64,000 nt of DNA from Corynebacterium frankenforstense DSM 45800 (lineage in GTDB: Bacteria > Actinomycetota > Actinomycetes > Mycobacteriales > Mycobacteriaceae). This document shows, one piece after another, positions 8,183 through 16,092 of this stretch. The position numbers were made by a program, and so were the translations under genes. The stretch lies in the NCBI RefSeq assembly GCF_001941485.1, contig NZ_CP009247.1, forward strand, positions 2,294,001 through 2,358,000, in the 5' to 3' direction. Every line of letters begins with the position of its first letter. Within the stretch, counting starts at the first letter, position 1. The notes beneath the pieces were generated by a model that made no database searches, was not told the origin of the DNA, and was given only the letters and a program-made list of their open reading frames with translations.

Positions 8183-9622
8183 ATGGCCAAGAAACCCCGC
8201 GTCGAATACGTCTGCTCCGAGTGCGGTCACACCGCCCTGAAGTGGCTGGGCCGCTGCCCGGACTGCGGCTCCTGGGGCACCCTCGAGGAGCGCGCACCCC
8301 GACCCGCCGCCGGCGGGCGCAGCGGCGGCGGCTCCGCGGGGTCGGCGGGCGCCGCGGCGCTGACGCCGACCAGCCCCGCCAAGCCGATGAGCCGGATCTC
8401 GCCGACGGCCTCCTCGAGCGTCGCCACCGGCATCGGGGAACTCGACCGGGTGCTCGGCAGCGGCATCGTGCCCGGCTCAGTGGTGCTGCTGGCCGGAGAG
8501 CCCGGTGTGGGCAAGTCCACCCTGCTGCTCGAGGTCGCCGCCCGCTGGGCCCGCCAGCCCGACGCGGCCGGGAAGAAGCCGCGCACCGCCCTCTACGTCA
8601 CCGCCGAGGAGTCCGCCGGGCAGGTCCGCCTGCGCGCCGAGCGCACCGGGGCCGTCGAGGAGAGCCTGTACCTGGCCGCCGAGTCCGACCTGGACACCAT
8701 CTTCGGCCACGTCGAGCAGGTCAAACCCTCGCTGCTCATCGTCGACTCGGTGCAGACCATGCAGGCCACCGGCGTCGACGGCGTGGCCGGCGGCGTGGCC
8801 CAGTCGCGCGCGGTCACGGCCGCGCTGACCAGCCTGGCCAAGACCTCCGGCATCCCGGTGCTGCTCGTCGGCCACGTGACCAAGGACGGCAACGTCGCCG
8901 GCCCCCGCGTGCTCGAGCACCTCGTCGACGTCGTGCTCAGCTTCGAGGGCGACCGCCACTCCAGCCTGCGCATGCTGCGCGGGATGAAGAACCGCTTCGG
9001 CGCGACCGGCGAGGTCGGCTGCTTCGAGCAGACCTCCGACGGCATCCGCGAGGTGCCCGACCCCTCCGGGCTCTTCCTCTCCCACCGCGGCTCCACCCCG
9101 GACGGCTCGGCGGTCACGGTCGCCATGGACGGGGTGCGCCCGATGCTCGCCGAGGTGCAGTCGCTGGCGGTGACCACCCCGGCGAAGAACCCGCGGCGCG
9201 TGGTCACCGGCCTGGACGCCAACCGCGTGCCGATGGTGCTCGCCGTGCTCGCCGCCCGCGTCGGCCTGCCGACCCAGGACAAGGACGTCTACGTCGCCAC
9301 CGTCGGCGGCGTGCGCATCGGCGAGCCGGCCACCGACCTGGCCGTGGCGCTGGCGACCGTCTCGACGATCCGGCGCAAGGCGCTCCCCGAGCGCACCGTG
9401 GCCATCGGGGAGGTCGGCCTGGCCGGCGAGCTGCGCCGGGTGCCCAACCTGGCCCGCCGGCTCGCCGAGGCCGCCCGGCTCGGCTACCGCACCGCCGTGG
9501 TGCCGGCCGGCGCACTCGACGGGGAGCGCCGCCCGGAGGGCATCGCGGTGCGCGAGGCGGCCACCCTGGCCGAGGCGATCACGGCCGCGGGGCTGGCCCC
9601 CAAGGGGGAGAGAAAGAAGTGA
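8183..9622 (+). CDS. radA: DNA repair protein RadA (Sms)
   Basis: RecA-like ATPase that promotes branch migration during recombinational repair. 479 residues: a zinc finger (CSECGH...CPDCGSWG near 11-29), Walker A GEPGVGKST, Walker B LLIVDSVQTM, the RadA-specific KNRFG motif, and a C-terminal Lon-like domain (VGGVRIGEPATDL onward). ATG 8183 gives the usual MAKK start. It converges with the next gene, only 7 nt away. In mycobacteria disA follows radA; here it does not. Confidence 0.96.
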   Translation: MAKKPRVEYVCSECGHTALKWLGRCPDCGSWGTLEERAPRPAAGGRSGGGSAGSAGAAALTPTSPAKPMSRISPTASSSVATGIGELDRVLGSGIVPGSVVLLAGEPGVGKSTLLLEVAARWARQPDAAGKKPRTALYVTAEESAGQVRLRAERTGAVEESLYLAAESDLDTIFGHVEQVKPSLLIVDSVQTMQATGVDGVAGGVAQSRAVTAALTSLAKTSGIPVLLVGHVTKDGNVAGPRVLEHLVDVVLSFEGDRHSSLRMLRGMKNRFGATGEVGCFEQTSDGIREVPDPSGLFLSHRGSTPDGSAVTVAMDGVRPMLAEVQSLAVTTPAKNPRRVVTGLDANRVPMVLAVLAARVGLPTQDKDVYVATVGGVRIGEPATDLAVALATVSTIRRKALPERTVAIGEVGLAGELRRVPNLARRLAEAARLGYRTAVVPAGALDGERRPEGIAVREAATLAEAITAAGLAPKGERKK

Positions 9623-9629
9623 GGGCCGG

Positions 9630-10334
9630 CTAGCTCAGGTTGAACGGCTGGGCGGCCGAGGGGTTGTCGCCGAGCACCGCGTGCAGGTAGTAGCTGGCCG
9701 CCGGCACGGCCTGGCGGTCCGAGCACTTGTCGGGCTCGGAAGTGGTGCGCGACCAGACGGCCTCGAAGTGGCGCTCCTCGCCGGCCTTGAAGGTGGTGCG
9801 CCCCTCCTGCATCGGCTTGTTGCAGTCGATGTCGGACCACACGCGCGCGTTGGTGGCCATGTCGTAGACCTCGAAGCGCAGCGGGTTCTGGGCGAGGTCG
9901 ATCTCGCAGTCGGCGTCGGTCGGGTTGGCCACCGTCATGTAGAAGGTCGGCTGGGTGCCGTCCGAGTAGCCCGGGCGGTCCGTCTGGGCGGTCACGCGCA
10001 GGTCGGACAGCTCGCAGGTGCGCTTGCCGTTGGAGGCGACCGTCTCGGACTCCTTGGGCTCCTTCGAGGAGCTCGCGGACTCGGACTCCTTCTCCTTGTC
10101 CTTGTCCGTGGACTTCTCGGACTCCTTCGCGGAGGTGGTCTCCGGGGCGGGGGCCTCCCAGGAGTTGGTCTCGGAGCTGAAGACCGGGTCGGTCTTCTTC
10201 TCCTCGTCGCCGCCGGAGCAGGACACGGCCAGCCAGATCAGCAGAGCCACGACCACGAGCAGCGCGACGATCGCCGCGATGCGGCGGCGGAGGTAGATCT
10301 CTTGGGGCAGTCGCCGACGGTTCTTGGAGCTCAC
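9630..10334 (-). CDS. conserved single-pass membrane protein (Rv3587c-like)
   Basis: Function unknown. 234 residues: a basic cytoplasmic N-terminus (about 1-17), one membrane segment (IAAIVALLVVVALLIWLAV, about 19-37), a Ser/Glu/Lys-rich low-complexity spacer (about 60-100), and an extracytoplasmic domain with four Cys (in RTCELSDL, DADCEIDL, DIDCNKP and PDKCSD) that could form two disulphides. The position between radA and canB, convergent with radA, matches Rv3587c. The starting codon in MSSKNRRR fits the topology. Confidence 0.8.
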   Translation of the reverse strand: MSSKNRRRLPQEIYLRRRIAAIVALLVVVALLIWLAVSCSGGDEEKKTDPVFSSETNSWEAPAPETTSAKESEKSTDKDKEKESESASSSKEPKESETVASNGKRTCELSDLRVTAQTDRPGYSDGTQPTFYMTVANPTDADCEIDLAQNPLRFEVYDMATNARVWSDIDCNKPMQEGRTTFKAGEERHFEAVWSRTTSEPDKCSDRQAVPAASYYLHAVLGDNPSAAQPFNLS

Positions 10335-10434
10335 GCCTCCAGTCTATGGCGCACCCGTCGCCGGGCCGGTCAGCCCGGTCGCGGGCGTGTCCCCCACCGC
10401 CGGCGCCCGCACCCGGCGCGCCACGCGCACCGGA

Positions 10435-10450
10435 CGGGGCGTCGTCAAGC
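10435..10450 (-). repeat. dispersed motif copy
   Basis: The minus strand reads GCTTGACGACGCCCCG, ending three bases before the carbonic anhydrase stop codon, in the 118-bp gap 10335-10452. The gap also has a CCGGGC/GCCCGG hairpin at 10361-10378. Confidence 0.55.
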
Positions 10451-10452
10451 GG

Positions 10453-11073
10453 TCAGGCCTCGACGCCGTGCGCCTCGACGACCTCGAGCCCGGAGTCGCT
10501 GAGCAGGTAGCGCAGGCCGACGACACCGAGGCGGTTCTCGGCGATGAGCTCGTCGAGGCCCTCGACGCGGTGGTGCAGCTGGTCGACCACGGCGGAGACG
10601 TGCGCGCGCTCATAGTCGGCGGGGTCGGTCCTGCCCTGGGCACGCGAGGTCATCAGCGCCGGGGCGACCTTCTCGACGAGCGTGCGCTGCCAGCCGCCGG
10701 GCACCTCGCCCTCCTCGACCGCACCGCGGGCGGCGGCGACGGCCCCGCAGCTCTCGTGGCCGAGGACCACGAGCAGGTCGACGCCGAGGCCGCGCACGGC
10801 GAACTCGATGGAGCCGAGCACCGCGGAGTCGAGGATCTCGCCGGCGGTGCGCACGACGAACAGGTCGCCGAGGCCGCAGTCGAAGACGAGCTCGACGGGC
10901 ACGCGCGAGTCGGAGCAGGCGAGCACCACGGCACGCGGGGCCTGCCCGGAGCGCAGCGCGTAGCGGCGCTCGGTGTCGGCGTGGGGGTGCTCGGAGATGT
11001 GGTCGCGGAAACGGGCATTGCCCCTCTTGAGGGTCTCCCAGACGGCCTGGGGTTCGTGCGGGGTCTTGGTCAT
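10453..11073 (-). CDS. canB: beta-class carbonic anhydrase
   Basis: Interconverts CO2 and bicarbonate in the cytoplasm, supplying bicarbonate to carboxylases. Zinc ligands and dyad are visible: Cys-Ser-Asp-Ser-Arg in VVLACSDSRV, then His and Cys in LGHESCGAV, which is the beta-class pattern. The ATG at 11073 is chosen because GGAGG (11081-11085) lies 7 nt away; the alternative ATG at 11079 is one base from it. It is divergent from mutY, as Rv3588c is from Rv3589. Confidence 0.94.
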   Translation of the reverse strand: MTKTPHEPQAVWETLKRGNARFRDHISEHPHADTERRYALRSGQAPRAVVLACSDSRVPVELVFDCGLGDLFVVRTAGEILDSAVLGSIEFAVRGLGVDLLVVLGHESCGAVAAARGAVEEGEVPGGWQRTLVEKVAPALMTSRAQGRTDPADYERAHVSAVVDQLHHRVEGLDELIAENRLGVVGLRYLLSDSGLEVVEAHGVEA

Positions 11074-11111
11074 GGACATACCTCCATGATCGCACCGGGG
11101 GTGGCCGCCGA

Positions 11112-11117
11112 TACACT
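11112..11117 (+). promoter_or_regulatory. mutY -10 box
   Basis: TACACT lies 9 nt before the mutY ATG, inside the 53-bp divergent canB/mutY gap. The mRNA is probably leaderless or nearly so. Confidence 0.45.
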
Positions 11118-11126
11118 CGAGCCGCG

Positions 11127-12176
11127 ATGACCTCCCCCGACACCACCTTCCCCACCCCTGATCCGGCGGCGCTGCGCGCGCTGGTCGGCTGGTTCGCGGC
11201 CAACGGGCGGGACCTGCCGTGGCGTGCGGAGGACACGAGCGCGTGGGGGGTGCTGCTCTCCGAGGTGATGAGCCAGCAGACCCCCGTCGCCCGCGTGGCC
11301 CCGGTGTGGCGCGAGTGGATGGGGCGCTGGCCCACCCCGGCCGACTTCGCCGCGGCGGGACGTGCCGAGGTACTGCGCGCCTGGGGCCGGCTGGGCTACC
11401 CGCGCCGGGCGCTGCGTCTGCACGAGTGCGCGGCCGCGATCGTGGAGCGCCACGGCGGGGAGGTCCCCGCCGGCGTCGCGGAGCTCGAGGATCTGCCGGG
11501 CATCGGCACCTACACCGCCCGCGCGGTGGCCTGCTTCCACTTCGGCGCGAACGTCCCCGTGGTCGACACCAACGTCCGCCGCGTGCACCGCCGCCTTATC
11601 GAGGGCACGTACCTGCCCGGCCCGGCGCGCGCCGCGGACCTGCGCAAGGTCGCCGCGCTCCTGCCCGGCCCGCTTGCCGACGCCGCGCTGCCCGGCCGCG
11701 CGCGCACGCGTGACGTCGCCGCGCCGACGGCCGACGGGGACGGCTCCGCCGCCCCCGCGGCTGCCCCGCGGGAGGACGGACTGCGCGCGGAGCGGAAGGA
11801 AGCGGAACTGCCCGCGGGGCCGGAGATATCGGTGGCGCTGATGGAGCTGGGTGCCCTGGTGTGCACCGCCTCCTCCCCCGACTGCGACGTCTGCCCCGTG
11901 CGCCCCTGGTGCGCCTGGGTGGCCGCCGGCTCCCCGGAGCCGAGCGCCGAGGAGCTGGCCGGGGCGAAGAAGCGGGTGCAGAAGTTCGCGGGTACCGACC
12001 GGCAGGTGCGCGGCAAGATCATGGCCGTGCTGCGCGCGGCCGAGCACCCGGTGGACAAGGCGGAGATCGACGCCGTGTGGCCCGACGCCGCGCAGCGCTC
12101 GCGCTGCCTGTTCTCGCTGATCGAGGACGGGTTGGCCGAGCAGGACGCCGACGGCCGCTTCCGCCTGCCGGCCTGA
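11127..12176 (+). CDS. mutY: A/G-specific adenine glycosylase
   Basis: Removes adenine mispaired with 8-oxoguanine in base-excision repair. 349 residues: the catalytic helix-hairpin-helix (EDLPGIGTYTARAVA), the catalytic Asp in VVDTNVRRVH, and a [4Fe-4S] cluster motif C-x6-C-x2-C-x5-C in CTASSPDCDVCPVRPWC. About 40 residues rich in Ala, Arg and Pro are inserted before the cluster region. Just upstream of that insert, a copy of the dispersed motif (11672-11687) encodes LADAA. The C-terminal Nudix-like domain is short. Confidence 0.93.
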   Translation: MTSPDTTFPTPDPAALRALVGWFAANGRDLPWRAEDTSAWGVLLSEVMSQQTPVARVAPVWREWMGRWPTPADFAAAGRAEVLRAWGRLGYPRRALRLHECAAAIVERHGGEVPAGVAELEDLPGIGTYTARAVACFHFGANVPVVDTNVRRVHRRLIEGTYLPGPARAADLRKVAALLPGPLADAALPGRARTRDVAAPTADGDGSAAPAAAPREDGLRAERKEAELPAGPEISVALMELGALVCTASSPDCDVCPVRPWCAWVAAGSPEPSAEELAGAKKRVQKFAGTDRQVRGKIMAVLRAAEHPVDKAEIDAVWPDAAQRSRCLFSLIEDGLAEQDADGRFRLPA

Positions 12177-12263
12177 GCGGCGCGGGCCCGCGCCTGTGAC
12201 CGCACCCCTCCGTACCTCCGGATTTCTGCCGGTGAAACCCCTGTGGCCGCCATTCAAACCAGC

Positions 12264-12269
12264 TAATCT
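12264..12269 (+). promoter_or_regulatory. leaderless -10 box of the first lipase
   Basis: TAATCT is followed by exactly 7 nt and the ATG at 12277. No ribosome-binding site is present, consistent with a leaderless mRNA. Confidence 0.5.
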
Positions 12270-12276
12270 TTGCGCC

Positions 12277-13671
12277 ATGTTCATGCACCTACGCAATCTT
12301 CGGCGCGCGACGGTGACGCTCGCGGCGTCGGCAATCGCGGCCGCCTGCCTGACCGCGCCCGCCCACGCCCAGTCCTCGACGCCGGACGCGCTGATCTCGG
12401 ACCCGGCCGACCCGTTCTACTCCGCGCCGGCCGACGTGCCGCAGGTGCCGGGGACCGTCATCCGCGAGCAGCTCGCCCCGCACATGCTCAACCTCGCGGA
12501 CCCGACCGCGCGCCAGCTCGGGCTCGACGAACCGCAGCTGCCCGGGCAGGCGCACCGGATGATGTACTCGTCGACCGACCGCGACGGGCGCCCGGTCGCG
12601 GTCACCGGCGTGGTCATCGAGCCCTCCGTGCCCTGGACCGGGGCCGGGCCGACCCCGACGCTGGTCATGGCCGCCGGCACGCGCGGGCAGGGCGACGCCT
12701 GCGCGCCGTCGAAGGGGCCGTGGCTGCTCGGTGCGGTCGACCCGCAGAACGGGGCCGCGGGCATCAACTACGAGCTGCCCGTGATGTACGCCGCGGCGAT
12801 GCGCGGGATGCGCGTGGTCATGACGGACTACATGGGCCTGGGCACCGAGGGGCTGCACCACTACGTCCACCGCACCGAGCAGGCGCACGCGGTGCTCGAC
12901 TCGGCACGCGCGGGGCTCGATCTGGTCGGCGCGCCCGCCGACTCCCCGGTGGCCTTCTACGGCTACTCGCAGGGCGGCGGGGCCGCGGCGGCCGCCGCCG
13001 AGGAGGCCGCGGGTTACGCGCCCGGGCTGAACGTCGCCGGCTCCTACGTCGGCGCTCCCCCGGCCGAGCTGACCAGCGTGCTCAGCGGGGTGGACGGCTC
13101 GACGATCGCGGGCGTGCTCGGCTACGCGGTCAACACCGCCACCGACGTCGACCCGGCCGTCGACGAGGCCTTCGACCGTCAGGCCTCCGCGCAGGCCCCG
13201 GCGGAGCTGCGCCGGCTGGCGAACGCCTGCATCGGCGACACCGCCCTGAGCTGGGCGTTCCGCCACTCCGCCGAGCTGATAGAGAGCGGGCGCCCGCTGT
13301 CCGAGGTGCTCGAGGAGGAGCCCGCGATCGGCGAGTACCTCAGCGAGCAGGCGCTCGGGCTGCACCCGATCAGCGCGCCGATGCTCGTGCTCAGCGGGCG
13401 CCACGACGACCTGATCCCGCACGCGCAGGCGCGCGGGATGGCCGTGGGCTACTGCGCAGCCGGCGGCACGGTGGACTTCCGCAACGACGGGCTGCCGGAG
13501 CTGCCGCCCAAGACGGGGCTCAACCACGCGATCCCGGTGTTCTCGCACGCGGGTCCGGCCCTGGACTGGGTGCAGGACCGGTTCAACGGGGTGCCGGCGG
13601 CGAGCAACTGCGACTCGCTTTTGGCCGGCGGGCCCGAGCAGGTCCTCGCCGTGCCCGGAGTGAGTTCTTAG
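12277..13671 (+). CDS. secreted alpha/beta-hydrolase lipase
   Basis: Exported triacylglycerol lipase or esterase of the secretory lipase (LIP) family. 464 residues. A Sec signal peptide ends at AHA-QSS near residue 31. The nucleophile is Ser232 in GYSQGGGA; probable acid and base are in SGRHDDLIP and LNHAIPVF. Cys143 and later Cys residues may form disulphides. The signal peptide is partly encoded by a copy of the dispersed motif (12321-12336). A paralogue of identical length lies at 16093-17487. An ATG at 12283 is an alternative start. Confidence 0.9.
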   Translation: MFMHLRNLRRATVTLAASAIAAACLTAPAHAQSSTPDALISDPADPFYSAPADVPQVPGTVIREQLAPHMLNLADPTARQLGLDEPQLPGQAHRMMYSSTDRDGRPVAVTGVVIEPSVPWTGAGPTPTLVMAAGTRGQGDACAPSKGPWLLGAVDPQNGAAGINYELPVMYAAAMRGMRVVMTDYMGLGTEGLHHYVHRTEQAHAVLDSARAGLDLVGAPADSPVAFYGYSQGGGAAAAAAEEAAGYAPGLNVAGSYVGAPPAELTSVLSGVDGSTIAGVLGYAVNTATDVDPAVDEAFDRQASAQAPAELRRLANACIGDTALSWAFRHSAELIESGRPLSEVLEEEPAIGEYLSEQALGLHPISAPMLVLSGRHDDLIPHAQARGMAVGYCAAGGTVDFRNDGLPELPPKTGLNHAIPVFSHAGPALDWVQDRFNGVPAASNCDSLLAGGPEQVLAVPGVSS

Positions 13672-13790
13672 CGGTCCCGGGGCAGGATGCCGGCAAAATG
13701 TGCACCAGGTTTTCGGCCAGCCGCCGTTTCCCCAGGTCGGATTTCGAGGCCGGCGAACTTGGTCTACATTTTGCCGCGGCTCAGGGACCG
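13672..13790. repeat. 119-bp imperfect inverted repeat
   Basis: Arms of about 55-60 nt face each other: CGGTCCC (13672-13678) with GGGACCG (13784-13790), and GGCAAAATGT (13692-13701) with ACATTTTGCC (13766-13775), continuing inward with ACCAGGTT against AACTTGGT. It fills the gap between the lipase stop and the convergent DUF4236 gene. It could be a bidirectional terminator, a structured RNA or a MITE-like element. Confidence 0.7.
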
Positions 13791-13798
13791 GGAGGACG

Positions 13799-13972
13799 CT
13801 ACTTCTTCCAGCGGCCGCGGAAGTTCAGGCCGCCGGGCAGCTTGACGTAGATGCCGCCGCGGGAGTTGAAGGTGACCGGGCCGATGCGCTTGGACATCGA
13901 GGCGCCCGAGCCCGAGTAGTTGATCCAGCTGTCCTTGCCCATCTTCTGGCGCTTGCGGAAGGTGATGCCCAT
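13799..13972 (-). CDS. DUF4236-like small protein
   Basis: 57 residues, function unknown. It starts MGITFRKRQKMGKDSW and carries a Ser/Gly stretch (NYSGSGASMSKRIGP) followed by a Gly-rich basic C-terminus ending RGRWKK, the pattern of DUF4236 domains found at the N-termini of many small bacterial proteins. ATG 13972 has AGGAG 8 nt upstream. Codon use matches neighbouring genes, which supports a real gene despite the length. Confidence 0.8.
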   Translation of the reverse strand: MGITFRKRQKMGKDSWINYSGSGASMSKRIGPVTFNSRGGIYVKLPGGLNFRGRWKK

Positions 13973-14101
13973 GGCGGAACTCCTGTTCGTCGAGGCCGGT
14001 TGTTGCCCTGATTTTAGCGCGTGACCACTCCCCCGCCCGGCGCGCGGGCCGGAGTGCTCGGGCCGCGCGGGCCGGACTGTTCGAGCCGGAGGAGCGCAGA
14101 C

Positions 14102-15817
14102 TCAGCGCAGGCCGCGGAAACGGTTGACCGCCGCCATGATCTCGTGGCGGCGCGGCCGGGCGAAAAGACCCGGGTGCCCGCGGTAGGGCGCCACGGCGTC
14201 CAGGCCGTCGCGGTCCATGGTCGCCTCGACCTCGTCGACGGCCTCGGCCAGGGTGCGGGTGCCGTCGAGAAGCGGTTCCAGCTTGTCAATGACGTGGGCG
14301 ATGCCGGTGGTCTGCGCCGGGTCCACGAGTTGCTCGGCCGGGCCGAGGTCGACGGAGTCCCTGCCGAGCCGGATGGTGGTGCGGCCCTTCGCGCCCGCGG
14401 GCTTTCGTCCACCGTGGCCCGGGCCGCCCTTGCCGCCCTTGCCCCGGCCGCCCTTGCCACGGGAGGGCTTGGCGGCGACCTTCAGCACCGGCGAACGGTC
14501 GGGCGCGGCAGAGTCGGCGCCGAAGACCTGGTCGGCTGCGGCCCCGGCACCGGCCTCCTCCCCCGCCAGCTCGTGGGCGCGGTCGGTGACGTCCGAGACC
14601 CGGTAGGAGTCCAGGGCGATGACGTGGTCGGCCACCCCGAAGAAGGCGCCTGAGCCGCTGGCGACCAGCACGGTGGAGACCCCGAGGCGCTCGTAGAGGG
14701 CGCGCACACGCTCCACGAACGGGGTGATCGGCTCCTTGTCCGGGCTGATCAGCGCACGCATCCGGGAGTCGCGGAGCATGAAGTTCGTCGCCGAGGTGTC
14801 CTCGTCGATCAGCAGCGTCGTGGCGCCGGTCTCGAGGGCCTCGACGAGGTTGGCCGCCTGCGAGGTCGACCCGGAGGCGTTGGTGGTGGAGAAGCTCACC
14901 GTGTCCTGGCCCGACGGCAGCCCGGAGATGAACGGCGAGATGTCCACGCCCGAGACCGCACGGCCGTCCTCGGCGCGCACGGAGACCGCGTCGGCCCGGG
15001 TGACCACCCACTCGCGCCCGTCGCCGGGGATGTGCGGGTAGACCCCGCGCTGGATGGCGCGCAGCAGCGTCGACTTGCCGTGGTAGCCGCCGCCGACGAT
15101 CACGGTCACCCCGGCCGGCACGCCCATGCCGGCAAGCACCCGCCCCGAGGGCAGCGAGACCTCCCGGCGCAGGGTGTCCGGGGTGGCGAAGGGGACGGCG
15201 TCGGCGAGCGGCTGGTCGGAGTCGCCCGAGCGGCGCGGCAGCACCGCGCCGTCACCGACGAAGGCGACCAGGTCCTCGTCCGCCAGCCAGCGGCGCAGGA
15301 AGGCCACGTCGCGGGCGTGGGTGACCCACGCATCGAGCTCGGCGGCGGCGACGGGGCGCAGCGCGGCGTCGACGATCCCGGGCAGCGCGCCGGTCAGGGT
15401 GCCGGCGGCGGCGCGGCCGAGGATGCGGCGCCCGCGCGCGGGAAGTTGCACGGTGAAGCGCACCGTCGTCGACTCCGCGCCGAGGCGCACGGTGGTGCGC
15501 TCGAGGATCTCCTGGCCGGGGCGGCCGAAGGAGAGGTCGCGCTCGCGGGCGGCGGCGCGCACGAGGGCGCGGGTGAGGAAGTCCTCGGCGCCGATGAGGC
15601 CGGGGCGGTCCCCGGGGAGGCTCAGCCCGGAGACGGAGTCCGGGATCTCGAGGTGGGCCAGCGAGGCCGGGGCGTACGGGTCCGTCTGCGCGCGGTCGAG
15701 CACGAAGACGCAGCCTCCGCCCAGGTCATAGGCGGTGCCGGTGAGGTCGCGGTAGGCGCCGTAGGGCTTTCCGTCGAGGCGGTGCAGGTCGCGGGAGAGG
15801 TCGTCGAGGGTTCGCAC
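14102..15817 (-). CDS. predicted ABC-class P-loop ATPase
   Basis: 571-residue cytoplasmic ATPase of the family annotated only as 'ATPase of the ABC class'; substrate unknown. Walker A is GGGYHGKSTLL (near 246) and Walker B TTLLIDEDTSATNFM (near 340). There are no membrane segments. Between the ATPase core and the C-terminal domain lies a Gly/Lys-rich spacer (SRGKGGRGKGGKGG, near 455-468) that could contact nucleic acid or be a flexible linker. The start codon sits only about 20 nt from the next gap. The neighbouring lipases and small protein do not suggest a role. Confidence 0.85.
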   Translation of the reverse strand: MRTLDDLSRDLHRLDGKPYGAYRDLTGTAYDLGGGCVFVLDRAQTDPYAPASLAHLEIPDSVSGLSLPGDRPGLIGAEDFLTRALVRAAARERDLSFGRPGQEILERTTVRLGAESTTVRFTVQLPARGRRILGRAAAGTLTGALPGIVDAALRPVAAAELDAWVTHARDVAFLRRWLADEDLVAFVGDGAVLPRRSGDSDQPLADAVPFATPDTLRREVSLPSGRVLAGMGVPAGVTVIVGGGYHGKSTLLRAIQRGVYPHIPGDGREWVVTRADAVSVRAEDGRAVSGVDISPFISGLPSGQDTVSFSTTNASGSTSQAANLVEALETGATTLLIDEDTSATNFMLRDSRMRALISPDKEPITPFVERVRALYERLGVSTVLVASGSGAFFGVADHVIALDSYRVSDVTDRAHELAGEEAGAGAAADQVFGADSAAPDRSPVLKVAAKPSRGKGGRGKGGKGGPGHGGRKPAGAKGRTTIRLGRDSVDLGPAEQLVDPAQTTGIAHVIDKLEPLLDGTRTLAEAVDEVEATMDRDGLDAVAPYRGHPGLFARPRRHEIMAAVNRFRGLR

Positions 15818-15928
15818 GCCCCCGGTCTACCAGGTACGGAACCACCCGCGCCGCCGACCGCGGGCGTCGGAAATTCTTAGCCGACGAAATTTTTCCCCGA
15901 AAGAACGAACAGCGATTCGCCGGGCATT

Positions 15929-15934
15929 TAAACT
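15929..15934 (+). promoter_or_regulatory. possible -10 of the second lipase
   Basis: TAAACT in the AT-richest part of the 275-bp gap 15818-16092. A -35 is not clear, and about 150 nt of C/A-rich leader would follow. Otherwise nothing is seen in this gap. Confidence 0.3.
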
Positions 15935-16092
15935 TTCCCCAACGCGAACTTTTTGTGTCTCACACCACACACTGCGCCGCGCCCCGCGGCACACCCGAGC
16001 ACACCCGCGCCACACCCGTGACCGGGCCGTTCCGCGTTGCCCCGGGCGCGAGCCGCCCACCGTCCCACGACGTCCCCGACGAAAGGACCCCC

